54,585 bases of DNA from Acidimicrobiaceae bacterium (GCA_003161255.1 PMOQ01000041.1:1-54585), one strand, 5' to 3'; counted from the stretch's first letter, positions 44,407 to 53,272 are shown. The notes: generated by a model not told the origin, from the letters alone. Made by a program: numbers and translations.

Positions 44407-45672
44407 ATGCACATGGACGACATGATTCTCGTCAGCATCGACGATCACTCGATCGAGCCTCCCGATATGTACGAGCGCCACGTGCCCGCCAAGTGGCGCG
44501 ATCAGGCGCCGAAGATCGTTCGGGACGAGAACGGTAACGACGCCTGGGTCTTCCAGGGCTCGGCGACGACCACCCGCTTCGGCATGGCGGCCACGGTCGG
44601 TTGGCCCTCTGAAGAGTGGGGCATGAGCCCGGGGGTGTTCGCTGAGATGCGACCCGGATGCTTCGACGTCCACGAGCGCGTCCGCGACATGGATGCCAAC
44701 GGCGTTCTTGCGTCCATGTGCTTTCCGACGATGGCGGGCTTCAACGCCCGTACCTTCACCGAGGCCGGTGACAAGGACCTGTCCTTCGTCATGCTGCAGG
44801 CCTACAACGACTGGCACATCGACGAGTGGTGCGGCTCGTATCCGGGCCGCTTCATCCCGCTCGGCATCGTGCCGATGTGGGACGTCGACCTGGCCGTGGC
44901 CGAGATCCGCCGCATCGCGGCCAAGGGTTGCCGGGGCATCAGCTTCCTGGAGGCGCCGCACGCACAGGGTTGGCCGAGCTTCCTCTCGGGCCACTGGGAC
45001 CCCATGCTGGCCGCCCTGGTCGAGGAGAACATGGTGCTGTGCCTCCACATTGGAGGGTCAGGAGACCTGATTCGGCTGGCGCCCGAGGCGCCGGTCGACC
45101 ACGCCATCGTGATGCCGACGCAGCTGGTCGTCCTGACCGCTCAGGACCTCCTGTTCGGGCCGACGCTCCGAACGTTCCCCGGACTGCGGGTCGCCCTCTC
45201 CGAGGGGGGCATCGGGTGGATCCCCTTCTACCTCGAACGGGCGGACCGCCATTACGTCAACCAGACCTGGATCCACAACGACTTCGGGGGGAAGCTGCCT
45301 TCCGAGGTGTTTCGGGACCACTTCCTGGCCTGCTTCATCACCGACCCCGCTGGCCTCAAACTCAGGCACGACATCGGCGTGGACATCATCGCCTGGGAGT
45401 GCGACTATCCACACACCGACACCACGTGGCCCGAGTCGCCCGAATTCGCATGGAAGGAGCTCCAGAACGCCGGCGCCAGCGACGAGGAGATCCACAAGAT
45501 CACCTGGCAGAACGCGACACGGTTCTTCGACTGGGACCCCCTCGCGCATACGCCGCGCGAACAGACGACGGTGGGCGCACTCAGGGCGCGCGCCCGCGAC
45601 GTCGACACGACCCGGATGCCACGCGGGGAGTGGCGTCGCCGTAACGAAGCGACCGGGATCGGCGCATTCTGA
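44407..45672 (+). CDS. amidohydrolase family protein, copy 2
   Basis: A 421-residue homolog of the protein at 98-1369, nearly collinear along its whole length with one two-residue gap and a few extra substitutions. MILVSIDDHSIEPPDMY and ECDYPHTDTTWP are kept. A CCGGAG site lies before the ATG; an upstream GTG at 44377 is in frame but would add only a poorly conserved arm. A single perfect half-site GACATCGAC lies at 44379-44387. It is followed by the third acyl-CoA dehydrogenase pair. Confidence 0.9.
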   Translation: MHMDDMILVSIDDHSIEPPDMYERHVPAKWRDQAPKIVRDENGNDAWVFQGSATTTRFGMAATVGWPSEEWGMSPGVFAEMRPGCFDVHERVRDMDANGVLASMCFPTMAGFNARTFTEAGDKDLSFVMLQAYNDWHIDEWCGSYPGRFIPLGIVPMWDVDLAVAEIRRIAAKGCRGISFLEAPHAQGWPSFLSGHWDPMLAALVEENMVLCLHIGGSGDLIRLAPEAPVDHAIVMPTQLVVLTAQDLLFGPTLRTFPGLRVALSEGGIGWIPFYLERADRHYVNQTWIHNDFGGKLPSEVFRDHFLACFITDPAGLKLRHDIGVDIIAWECDYPHTDTTWPESPEFAWKELQNAGASDEEIHKITWQNATRFFDWDPLAHTPREQTTVGALRARARDVDTTRMPRGEWRRRNEATGIGAF

Positions 45673-45738
45673 AGACCGCTGCGTGACACCGCCCCACCTG
45701 CCGATGCCTTTGACACAGTTCGAGAACGAGGTGCCCCG

Positions 45739-46872
45739 ATGCTGCTCGCGCTGACCTCCGATCAGGAGTTCTTCAGGGAGACGACCGAGCGATTCCTGGT
45801 CGAGCAGGCGCCCCCGAATGAGGTACGCCGGCTGCAGAAGGACACGGCCGGCTTCGACGCGGACTACTGGCGTCGGGGTGCCGAGCTCGGCTGGACGTCG
45901 TTTCTGGTCGGTGAGGCCCACGGTGGTGGCACGATCAGCGGGGCCGGCCTCGTGGACCTCTGCTTGGTTGCGTACGAGTTCGGCCGGCACGCCGCACCCG
46001 GGCCGCTGGTGTCGACGAACGTCGTCGCGGGGGCCCTGAGCGCGCGCGACGCCCACCCCGATGTGATCGCTGATTTGGTGGCGGGGACCGGAATCGCCAG
46101 CTGGTGTGCCCCCGAGCTGAGCTCGGTCCCCGGTGTGTGGGTCCCGACGGTCGAGATCCGCCGCGACGGCGGCGAGGTGGTCGTCACTGGCACGGTGAGT
46201 CCGGTGGAATCCGCCGGCCAGGCCGGTCATCTCCTCGTGACCGGTCACGATGGGGGTGGCATCACCCAGGTGCTCGTTCCGGCGTCGGCGGCGGGGGTAT
46301 CGATCGAGCCTTTGCGTACGACGGATCTCACCAGGCGCTTCGGCGCGGTCACGTTCGACGATGTCCGGTTGCCTGAAGAAGCGATCGTTGGGGCACCGGG
46401 GGAAGCCTCGACCGACGTCGAGGCGCAGTTCCTCCGGACCCTGGCCATTTTGAATGCCGAGGCGGTCGGGGCGATGCAGGCCGCGTTCGACATGACCGTC
46501 GAGTGGTCTTTCGACCGCTATGCCTTCGGGAGGCCGCTGGCGTCCTACCAGGCGCTGAAGCATCGGTTCGCCGACATGCTCACCTGGGTCGAGGCGAGCC
46601 ACGCGATCAGTGACGCGGCCAGTTACGCCATCGAGGAGGGCTCGCCCGATGCCGCCGAGCTGGCCAGCGCGGCCAAGGCGTTCATCGGTCAGTACGGCGC
46701 CGAGGTGGTGCAGGACTGCGTCCAGATGCACGGCGGCATCGGCGTCACGTTCGAGCACGATCTGCACCTGTTCCTCCGGCGTTTCACGGTCGACCGCTCG
46801 CTGGCCGGCACGCCGGGAGAACACCGACAGCGGATCGGTGCGATCCTGGACAGACGGGAGGTGGCGGCATGA
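45739..46872 (+). CDS. acyl-CoA dehydrogenase, small subunit (third pair)
   Basis: A 377-residue acyl-CoA dehydrogenase. The C-terminal FAD motif VQMHGGIGVTFEHDLH is intact; YAFGRPLASYQALKHRFADM is the conserved helix of the short FadE class. The beta-domain is degenerate. Its stop overlaps the next start by ATGA. Within the window it is the longest of the three small subunits. Confidence 0.9.
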   Translation: MLLALTSDQEFFRETTERFLVEQAPPNEVRRLQKDTAGFDADYWRRGAELGWTSFLVGEAHGGGTISGAGLVDLCLVAYEFGRHAAPGPLVSTNVVAGALSARDAHPDVIADLVAGTGIASWCAPELSSVPGVWVPTVEIRRDGGEVVVTGTVSPVESAGQAGHLLVTGHDGGGITQVLVPASAAGVSIEPLRTTDLTRRFGAVTFDDVRLPEEAIVGAPGEASTDVEAQFLRTLAILNAEAVGAMQAAFDMTVEWSFDRYAFGRPLASYQALKHRFADMLTWVEASHAISDAASYAIEEGSPDAAELASAAKAFIGQYGAEVVQDCVQMHGGIGVTFEHDLHLFLRRFTVDRSLAGTPGEHRQRIGAILDRREVAA

Positions 46873-48158
46873 GTGCAGTGTCGACCGAGGGAGCACAGAT
46901 CCCCGAGCAGCTCGAGGATCTCGAGAGCTTCCGCGAGCGCGCCCGATCGTGGATCGGGGCCAACCTGCGACCGGCCACGGCCGACGAGATGCGGTGGGGA
47001 CGTTTCGGCGGCAGCGAGGAGGCCGAGCTGGCCTCCGTGGCCCGGGACCGGGAGCTCCAGCGCAAGCTGTTCGACGGCGGGTTCGCGGGGATCTGCTTTC
47101 CGCGCGCCTATGGCGGGCAGGGTCTCTCTCCGGGGCACCAGAAGGTCCTGAACCAGGAATTGGTCGGTTACGAGTACCCCGCCCGCATGCAGGTCCCCAC
47201 CCTTTCGCCGTGCGCGACCGTCCTGCTCGAGTTCGGCACCGAGGAGCAGAAGCTCCGCCACATCCCGGCCATCTTGAAGGGAGAGGAGCTCTGGATGCAG
47301 TTCCTCTCCGAGCCGAGCGGCGGCTCCGATGTTGCCGGAGCACTGACGACTGCGATCCGAGACGGCGAGCAGTGGGTGTTGAACGGCTCCAAGGTGTGGA
47401 CCACCGGAGCGTGGTGGTCGGACTGGGGGCTGTGCCTCGCCCGCACCAACTGGGACGTTCCCAAACACCGAGGCCTGTCGGTTTTCATGCTGCCGATCCA
47501 TCAGTCCGGCGTCGAGGTGCACCGGATCGAGATGATTAACGGCTCGCGGGAGTTCTGCCAGGAGTTCATGACCGACGTGATCGTTCCCGACTCAGACCGG
47601 GTCGGGGAGGTCGACGACGGCTGGACCGTCGGTACCCGGTGGATGTTCCACGAGCGGATGCTGTACAGCTCGCCGTATGTGAGCGTGCCCGACGGGGGGC
47701 GCCAGGCCGGAACGGCCGCGACACGCGTGTTGGGCATTGCCCGCGAGCACGGTCGCATGGACGATCCCTCGGTGCGCGATCTGGTGGGCGAGGCGCGCAT
47801 GCTCGAGATCGTGAGCGACGAGTTGATGAAGCGGGTCACCGAGAGCATCAAGTCTGGCCGGTTGTCCGACCAGGCGGCGGCCATCGGCCGGTTGTTCAAG
47901 GGCACCACGGCCTCGAGGATCAGCACGCTCGCGCTCGAGGTCGCCGGATCGGCCGGGGCAGCCTGGACCGACGAGAGCGCGGCCTCAGAGACTGCGGTGA
48001 GTTTCCTCATGCGTCAGGTGGGGAGCATCGCGGGCGGCACGCTAGAGATGGCACGCAACGTGATCAGCGAGCGCGTGCTCGCCATGCCCCGGGAGCGCAC
48101 CCTGGACCGGGACGTCCCCTTTCGAGACGTCCCGCGCAGCCGGCCGACAGGTTCGTAG
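46869..48158 (+). CDS. acyl-CoA dehydrogenase, large subunit (third pair)
   Basis: A 429-residue acyl-CoA dehydrogenase. WMQFLSEPSGGSDVAGAL and GSKVWTTGAWWSDWG are the flavin-loop motifs; the C-terminal motif IAGGTLEMARN again has Gly at the classical Glu position. The N-terminal arm is longer than in the other two pairs. Ends the plus-strand operon and converges on the TetR gene. Confidence 0.9.
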   Translation: MSAVSTEGAQIPEQLEDLESFRERARSWIGANLRPATADEMRWGRFGGSEEAELASVARDRELQRKLFDGGFAGICFPRAYGGQGLSPGHQKVLNQELVGYEYPARMQVPTLSPCATVLLEFGTEEQKLRHIPAILKGEELWMQFLSEPSGGSDVAGALTTAIRDGEQWVLNGSKVWTTGAWWSDWGLCLARTNWDVPKHRGLSVFMLPIHQSGVEVHRIEMINGSREFCQEFMTDVIVPDSDRVGEVDDGWTVGTRWMFHERMLYSSPYVSVPDGGRQAGTAATRVLGIAREHGRMDDPSVRDLVGEARMLEIVSDELMKRVTESIKSGRLSDQAAAIGRLFKGTTASRISTLALEVAGSAGAAWTDESAASETAVSFLMRQVGSIAGGTLEMARNVISERVLAMPRERTLDRDVPFRDVPRSRPTGS

Positions 48159-48220
48159 GGGATCGTCGGGAAGCTCGGGCCGGGCCCCGCTGACGTTCGC
48201 GACGCCCGCTTACTCGTGGC

Positions 48221-48997
48221 TTAAGTCTGGCCGGCAGATGGCGCGGCCGCGCCCCAGGAGCCCTCTCGCAGCCCCAAGGCCCTCACGAAGAGCAGCGTCA
48301 GCTGTTCGACACCCTTGTCGAAATCGCAGTCAAAGAGCCCCTGGACGAACCACATCTCCGGGAACCGGTAGGTCATCGAACCGAGGCCCGCCGCAGCGAT
48401 GGTCGGGTCGAGCCGATCGTCTATGAGGCCGTGACGCTGGAGGCTCCGGATGGACTCTGCCATCTCCGCGAGGTATTTCTGGTGGCGTTCGGATCGAGAC
48501 GCATTGGCCGGTTGATCGATGCGGGCCACCTGCTCGATCACGCCCATGATGCGCGCCTCGTCGCGATAGCTCTGTAGGTAGACCTTGATCGCTTCGTGGA
48601 TGCGCTCGCAAGGGCCCGCGGCCGAGGTCGGATCGAGGATGACCTTTTCCAGGGGAGCGCTGAGCCATTCGTCGACCTCGGCGGCAACCTCCCGGAAGAC
48701 CTCCTCTTTGGATTCGAAGTAGTGGTAGAAGGACCCGTGCGACAGGCCGGCGCGTTCGGCGATGTCTGAGATTCGGGCGTCGAGGAAGCCGTCTTTCTCG
48801 AATATCTCCTTCGCTGCGGTCACGAGCCGAGCCCTCGTCTCGGCTCCCTTACGCGACCGCGGTCCGCTGGGTTTCTCGCTCGCTGTCGGCCGCGGTGAGG
48901 ACACGCCTCCTTGCCTCGGTACGGGTTCGTTGCTCGGCGATGTCAATGCACCTTCGCCGTTCCCCAACCGCTGGCGGACCTGGGGCTCTTTTTCCAT
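48221..48997 (-). CDS. TetR-family regulator (candidate for the 18-bp palindrome)
   Basis: A 258-residue TetR protein with an unusually long disordered N-terminal arm (about 45 residues rich in Pro, Ser and Arg). The helix-turn-helix is near residues 60-105 (ISDIAERAGLSHGSFYHYF, then ESKEEVF). Its start lies one base after the stop of the DUF35-thiolase fusion, so both share the promoter with operator site C. This autoregulatory position makes it the prime candidate for binding that motif. Confidence 0.9.
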   Translation of the reverse strand: MEKEPQVRQRLGNGEGALTSPSNEPVPRQGGVSSPRPTASEKPSGPRSRKGAETRARLVTAAKEIFEKDGFLDARISDIAERAGLSHGSFYHYFESKEEVFREVAAEVDEWLSAPLEKVILDPTSAAGPCERIHEAIKVYLQSYRDEARIMGVIEQVARIDQPANASRSERHQKYLAEMAESIRSLQRHGLIDDRLDPTIAAAGLGSMTYRFPEMWFVQGLFDCDFDKGVEQLTLLFVRALGLREGSWGAAAPSAGQT

Positions 48998-48998
48998 G

Positions 48999-50642
48999 TC
49001 ACGCGTCCATTCGCTGCAGGAGCAGCACACCGGAAGGCGTTCCGCCGCCGGAGGTGACCACGGCCGTCGTCGCCCCGGCGACCTGTCGCTCGCCGGCGTC
49101 GTGGCGGAGCTGCACCACCGCTTCGTGTATGAACCCGAAGCCGTGTGTCCGTCCTTCCGAGAGCTGACCACCATGCGGGTTGATCGGGAGCTCGCCATCG
49201 AGGGCGATGCGGCGACCACCGTCAAGCCAGTCGTAGGTCTCGCCAAACCCACAAAAGCCGAGACCCTCGATCCACGAGACGGCGTTGAAAGTGAAGCCGT
49301 CATAGACGAGCGCCAGATCGACGTCCGAGGGACGCATGTCCGTCCTCGTCCACAGGTGCGCGGACTGGCCGAGAACCTGAGGTTCGTGGGTGAGGGTTCC
49401 CTGGTCCCACGACACCCGCTCCAGGATCTGGGTGCCGACGGCTTCGATCCGCACCGCCGGGTGGGGGAGGTCGCCTGCGACGGACGCGTCCGAGACGACC
49501 ACCGCAATCGATCCGTCGCATGGGACATCGCAGTCGTACAGTCCGAACGGAGAGCTGACGGGGCGTGCCGCCAGGTAGTCGTCCATCGTCATCGGGTCCC
49601 GATAGATGGCCACCGGGTTCAGGGCGGCGTTCTTCCGCGCGTTGATGGCGATCAGCCCGAGCATCTCTCGCGGCGCGCCGTAGCGGTGCATGTACTGATG
49701 GGCGTTCATGGCGATCCAGTTGGCCGCCGACATGGCGCCGAACGGAGCACGCCATTCACGGAAGGGACCAGATACCCGCTGGCCGGTTCCTCCCTGTCCG
49801 ATCGCACCGCTGGCGACGAGCGCCGCGTATGTCGACTCCCATACCGTGCGGAAGGTCAGCACGTGGCGGCAGAGGCCCGCCGAGACCGCCAGGGCCGCGG
49901 CAATGACCGAGCCTCCCGGCCCGGGAAGGTCACCCCCACCGTTGATCCAGGTCGGGTGGATCCTGAGGGCTTCCTCGATCGCGGTAGGACCGCCCTCGCT
50001 CATTCCCATGCCCCCCATGCCCGGGTAGGTCGAGAGACCGTCGATGTCCTCGAGCTGCAGCCCGGCGTCCGCGACCGCTTGGAGGCACGCATCGATTGCC
50101 AGGGACCGCGGGTCGAGCATGAGGCGACGACCGATTCGTGACCGCCCGATACCGCTCAGGACGGCACGGTGCTCAAAGCGCTCCTCGCTGACCGGGGGGC
50201 GTGGCACGGGGCGGACCGGTTCCGCGACGCGGTCGATGGGGTCGAGGGCCCCGGTGGTTTCGAACAGGGGCAGCCAAACGTCTTCTTGTTGCTCGAAACG
50301 GACCGAGACCTCCTGGCCGATCCGAACGTCGGACGGTTCGCAACCGACGATGTTGGTGGTGAGGTGGACTCGGGCATCCTCGGCCAGGGCGACGTTGGCG
50401 ATGACGTACGGCGGATCGAAACCGGGCAGCCAACGATGGGAGTTCACGGTGAACCCGACGACGGTGCCACGGCCCGACGTCGCGGTCGGCGTCCACGACC
50501 TGCTCCGGCAGTACGGGCAGATTGGCACCGGCGGGTGTACGAGCTGCCCGCAGTTGTCGCAGCCCTGGATGCGAAGGACGTCGTCAGATCCCGACTTCCA
50601 GAACCACTCGTTCGCCGACGTCAGTTCGGGAAGCGGTCGCAT
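48999..50642 (-). CDS. DUF35-thiolase fusion (ChsH2-domain + Ltp2-like in one chain)
   Basis: A 547-residue two-part protein. Residues 1-150 are a DUF35 domain with zinc ribbon Cys28, Cys31, Cys42 and Cys45 and an OB fold (GTVVGFTVNSHRW); from about 159 a thiolase fold follows (VLSGIGRSRIGRR, then NPHGGQLSEGRTHG). At the thiolase nucleophile region the sequence is LPGPGGSVIAAALAV, with no Cys, which fits retro-aldolase rather than thiolase chemistry. In mycobacteria these parts are separate proteins. It is the first gene of an operon with the TetR gene. Confidence 0.9.
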   Translation of the reverse strand: MRPLPELTSANEWFWKSGSDDVLRIQGCDNCGQLVHPPVPICPYCRSRSWTPTATSGRGTVVGFTVNSHRWLPGFDPPYVIANVALAEDARVHLTTNIVGCEPSDVRIGQEVSVRFEQQEDVWLPLFETTGALDPIDRVAEPVRPVPRPPVSEERFEHRAVLSGIGRSRIGRRLMLDPRSLAIDACLQAVADAGLQLEDIDGLSTYPGMGGMGMSEGGPTAIEEALRIHPTWINGGGDLPGPGGSVIAAALAVSAGLCRHVLTFRTVWESTYAALVASGAIGQGGTGQRVSGPFREWRAPFGAMSAANWIAMNAHQYMHRYGAPREMLGLIAINARKNAALNPVAIYRDPMTMDDYLAARPVSSPFGLYDCDVPCDGSIAVVVSDASVAGDLPHPAVRIEAVGTQILERVSWDQGTLTHEPQVLGQSAHLWTRTDMRPSDVDLALVYDGFTFNAVSWIEGLGFCGFGETYDWLDGGRRIALDGELPINPHGGQLSEGRTHGFGFIHEAVVQLRHDAGERQVAGATTAVVTSGGGTPSGVLLLQRMDA

Positions 50643-50686
50643 CACGTTCCTGTCATGCCCGGAGCGGCAGAAGCCCCTGCAGTATT

Positions 50687-50704
50687 GATATCGACGTCGC
50701 AATT
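50687..50704. promoter_or_regulatory. palindromic operator, site C
   Basis: GATATCGAC|GTCGCAATT, 45 bases upstream of the fusion gene on the minus strand. Its centre lies 123 bases from that of site D. Confidence 0.6.
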
Positions 50705-50809
50705 GAACGCCGCCAACATGGTATGCCACCGGGCCAAACGACGGCAGGGTTTGTCCGACGCGAAGAACCGGTCGCACCCGTCCAGTTCCCGCTGGTGAGC
50801 CAAAACTAT

Positions 50810-50827
50810 GATATTGACGTCGCAGTC
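50810..50827. promoter_or_regulatory. palindromic operator, site D, with promoter of the amidohydrolase
   Basis: GATATTGAC|GTCGCAGTC, 22 bases before the ATG. TATTAC at 50834-50839 is a likely -10; transcription would then begin at about 50846, giving a leaderless or nearly leaderless message. The operator covers the -35 region. Confidence 0.6.
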
Positions 50828-50849
50828 AAAAGCTATTACCGTGGCCACC

Positions 50850-52052
50850 ATGCCTAGAGTCTGCGATTTCCCTGTCTTTGACGCCGACAACCACTTCTAC
50901 GAGACCCAGGACTCGTTCACGCGGCACCTGCCGGATCGTTACAAGGGCGCCGTCGATTACGTCGAGCTCCACGGGCGCACGAAGATCATGATCCGAGGCA
51001 CGATCAGCGAGTACATCCCCAACCCGACCTTCGAGGTGGTCGCCCGCCCCGGTGCGCAGGAGGAGTACTTCCGGAGGGGCAATCCCGACGGCAAGTCGTA
51101 CCGGGAGCTGATCGGGGATCCGATGCGCAGCATTCCGGCCTTCCGGGAGCCGGCGCCCCGGGTCGAGCTGATGGACGAGCTGGGCGTGGACCGTTCGCTC
51201 ATGTTCCCGACCCTGGCCAGCCTTCTCGAAGAGCGCATGCGCGACGACCCGGAACTGACCCATGCCGCCATTCACTCGCTCAACGAATGGATCCACGAGG
51301 AGTGGACGTTCAACTACGAAGGCCGCATCTTCGCGGTGCCGGTTGTCACCCTGCCCATCGTGGAGAAGGCGATCGAGGAGCTCGAATGGCTGGTCGAGCG
51401 GGGTGCCAAGACGATCCTCATCCGGCCGGCCCCCGTGCCCGGATTCCGCGGGTCACGGTCGTTCGGGTACCCCGAGTTCGACCCCTTCTGGAAGGCGGTC
51501 GAAGACGCCGACATCCTTGTCTGTATGCACTCGTCGGACAGTGGTTACTCGAGGTATTCGAGTGACTGGACTGGTCCGAGCGAGATGCTGCCATTCCGTC
51601 TGGACGCCTTCCGCATGTTCACGGCGGGCAAGCGACCGATGGAGGACTCGATGGCGGCCCTTTGCTGCCACGGCGTGTTCTCCCGTTTCCCGGATCTCCG
51701 GGTCGCGTCGATCGAAAGTGGCAGTGAGTGGGTGACGAGCTTTGTGCACCACCTGGAGGACGTCTACAAGAAGATTCCCCAGGAGTTCGAGAAGGACCCG
51801 GTCGAGCAGTTCAAGAACAACGTAAGCATCAGTCCGTTCCACGAGGACGACCTGCAGGGGCTTATCGACACGATCGGTGCCGATCACGTGCTGTTCGGGT
51901 CGGACTTTCCACACCCCGAGGGGCTGGCAGAGCCGTGCAGCTATGTCGACCACCTGCCGTCGGGACTCCCCGAGGAGGACCTGCAGAACATCATGGGCGG
52001 CAACCTTGCCCGGCTCATGCGTGTCGACGCATCGGTCGGAGCAGCGAATTAA
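50850..52052 (+). CDS. amidohydrolase family protein (PF04909-like), third member
   Basis: A 400-residue metal-dependent hydrolase, distant from the two copies above. VFDADNHFYETQDSF carries the first ligands and LFGSDFPHPEGLAEP the late Asp/His. No ribosome binding site precedes the ATG, consistent with a leaderless transcript from the promoter at site D; GTG at 50841 would add three residues. The hydratase gene follows after 117 bases. Confidence 0.9.
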   Translation: MPRVCDFPVFDADNHFYETQDSFTRHLPDRYKGAVDYVELHGRTKIMIRGTISEYIPNPTFEVVARPGAQEEYFRRGNPDGKSYRELIGDPMRSIPAFREPAPRVELMDELGVDRSLMFPTLASLLEERMRDDPELTHAAIHSLNEWIHEEWTFNYEGRIFAVPVVTLPIVEKAIEELEWLVERGAKTILIRPAPVPGFRGSRSFGYPEFDPFWKAVEDADILVCMHSSDSGYSRYSSDWTGPSEMLPFRLDAFRMFTAGKRPMEDSMAALCCHGVFSRFPDLRVASIESGSEWVTSFVHHLEDVYKKIPQEFEKDPVEQFKNNVSISPFHEDDLQGLIDTIGADHVLFGSDFPHPEGLAEPCSYVDHLPSGLPEEDLQNIMGGNLARLMRVDASVGAAN

Positions 52053-52169
52053 CGGTCCGCGGCCGGTCGCCCGACGTGGGGCGGCCGGGTGTTCACCCGC
52101 ATCGCATGACGCGGATCGCCACGTTCGTGCCATCATCGCGATGAACGGACGTGCCCAAAGGGAGCCCAA

Positions 52170-53078
52170 ATGCCTGACTACAAGTTCCTGCTCTACGAGA
52201 CGCTCGACTCCGGCAGGGTCGTGCGCATCATGCTCAACCGGCCCGATGCGAGAAACGCGCAGAACAGGGGACTCCTCGTCGAGCTGAACGACGCGTTCTT
52301 GCAGGCCGAGGCCAACGACGACGTGCGTGTGGTCATCCTCGGAGGCACGGGTCCGATGTTCTCGTCTGGCCACGACCTCGGGTCCAAGGCTGCCCGCGAG
52401 GAAGGAATGCCCGGGCCAACCCAGCACCCAACGCGCACGATCAACGGGGCCCAGCGCAAGGGCGCCGAGGCGCTGATGTTGCAGGAGTGGCACTACTTCT
52501 TCGAGAACACTCGCCGCTGGCGGAATCTGCGCAAGATCACAATCGGCCAGGCTCACGGTGAGGTCTATGCAGCGGGGCTCATGCTTCTTTGGGCGTGTGA
52601 CCTCATCGTTTCCGCCGAGGGCGCCAACTTTGCCGATGTCGTCGGCGCGCGACTCGGAATGTGCGGGGTCGAGTACTTCGCCCATCCCTGGGAGTTCGGA
52701 CCCCGGAAGGCAAAGGAGCTTCTGCTGACGGGGGACTCCATCGACGCCGACGAGGCCCACCGACTCGGCATGGTGAGCAAGGTGTTCCCCGCCGATGAGC
52801 TGGCCGACCGGACACTCGAATTCGCCCAGCGGATCGCTCGGCTGCCCACCATGACCGCGCTGCTCATCAAGGAGTCGGTGAACCAGACCGTCGACAACAT
52901 GGGCTTCTACAACGCCCTCAATGCCTGCTTCACGCTGCACGAGCTCAACCACTCGCATTGGGCTCAGGTCAACGAGGACAGGTTCCCGGTGGCCAAGGAA
53001 GACTCGGGCATTCCGAACTGGAAGGAAGCGCCACCCATCGTGCCGGCGCTGAAGGACAAGGTCCGAGCGGACCAGTGA
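52170..53078 (+). CDS. enoyl-CoA hydratase/isomerase family protein
   Basis: A 302-residue crotonase-fold enzyme, longer than the typical 260. The first oxyanion loop GPMFSSGHDLGSKAA and the second QAHGEVYAAGLMLLWACDLIV are present, with an insert of about 30 residues between them. The usual catalytic Glu region is GARLGMCGVEYF. Long C-terminal tail. Probably acts after the amidohydrolase upstream. Strong hairpins follow the stop. Confidence 0.9.
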   Translation: MPDYKFLLYETLDSGRVVRIMLNRPDARNAQNRGLLVELNDAFLQAEANDDVRVVILGGTGPMFSSGHDLGSKAAREEGMPGPTQHPTRTINGAQRKGAEALMLQEWHYFFENTRRWRNLRKITIGQAHGEVYAAGLMLLWACDLIVSAEGANFADVVGARLGMCGVEYFAHPWEFGPRKAKELLLTGDSIDADEAHRLGMVSKVFPADELADRTLEFAQRIARLPTMTALLIKESVNQTVDNMGFYNALNACFTLHELNHSHWAQVNEDRFPVAKEDSGIPNWKEAPPIVPALKDKVRADQ

Positions 53079-53089
53079 CGAGTCGGTCG

Positions 53090-53156
53090 ACGCCCCCGAC
53101 CGGGCGTTGCCGGCCACCTAGTGGCCTAACACGGCCTCCATGCAATTTCGGAGGCC
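53090..53156 (+). terminator. array of three perfect hairpins after the hydratase gene
   Basis: ACGCCC/GGGCGT (53090-53107), GGCCAC-CTA-GTGGCC (53112-53126) and GGCCTCC/GGAGGCC (53133-53156) lie in a row directly after the stop. None is followed by a clear T-run, but stem-loop clusters like this act as terminators in GC-rich actinobacteria. Confidence 0.55.
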
Positions 53157-53254
53157 GGCCCTAAGGGTCAGAAGGGGTCCACACATACCCCAGAACGTCC
53201 TGGTCAGAGGGTGTATTGGCCGTAGTAAGCCCCGGTCGTTGCCTGGTTCGTATC

Positions 53255-53272
53255 AGCATCGACGTCGATGTC
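53255..53272. promoter_or_regulatory. palindromic operator, site E
   Basis: AGCATCGAC|GTCGATGTC; the right arm is exact. It lies 45 bases upstream of the ATG of the livH remnant, the same relative place as in the intact genes. Confidence 0.55.

Noticed and set aside
45710-45715. TTGACA 24 bases before the third small acyl-CoA dehydrogenase
   Set aside because: Too close to the ATG to leave room for a -10 and a ribosome binding site.
45058-47343. Long open frame of 761 codons on the minus strand
   Set aside because: It is antisense to the amidohydrolase and acyl-CoA dehydrogenase genes, is very rich in Arg, Gly and Asp, and has no recognisable motif. Long antisense frames are expected in GC-rich DNA.
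51453-53117. Open frame of 554 codons on the minus strand
   Set aside because: Antisense to the amidohydrolase and enoyl-CoA hydratase, both clearly coding on the plus strand.
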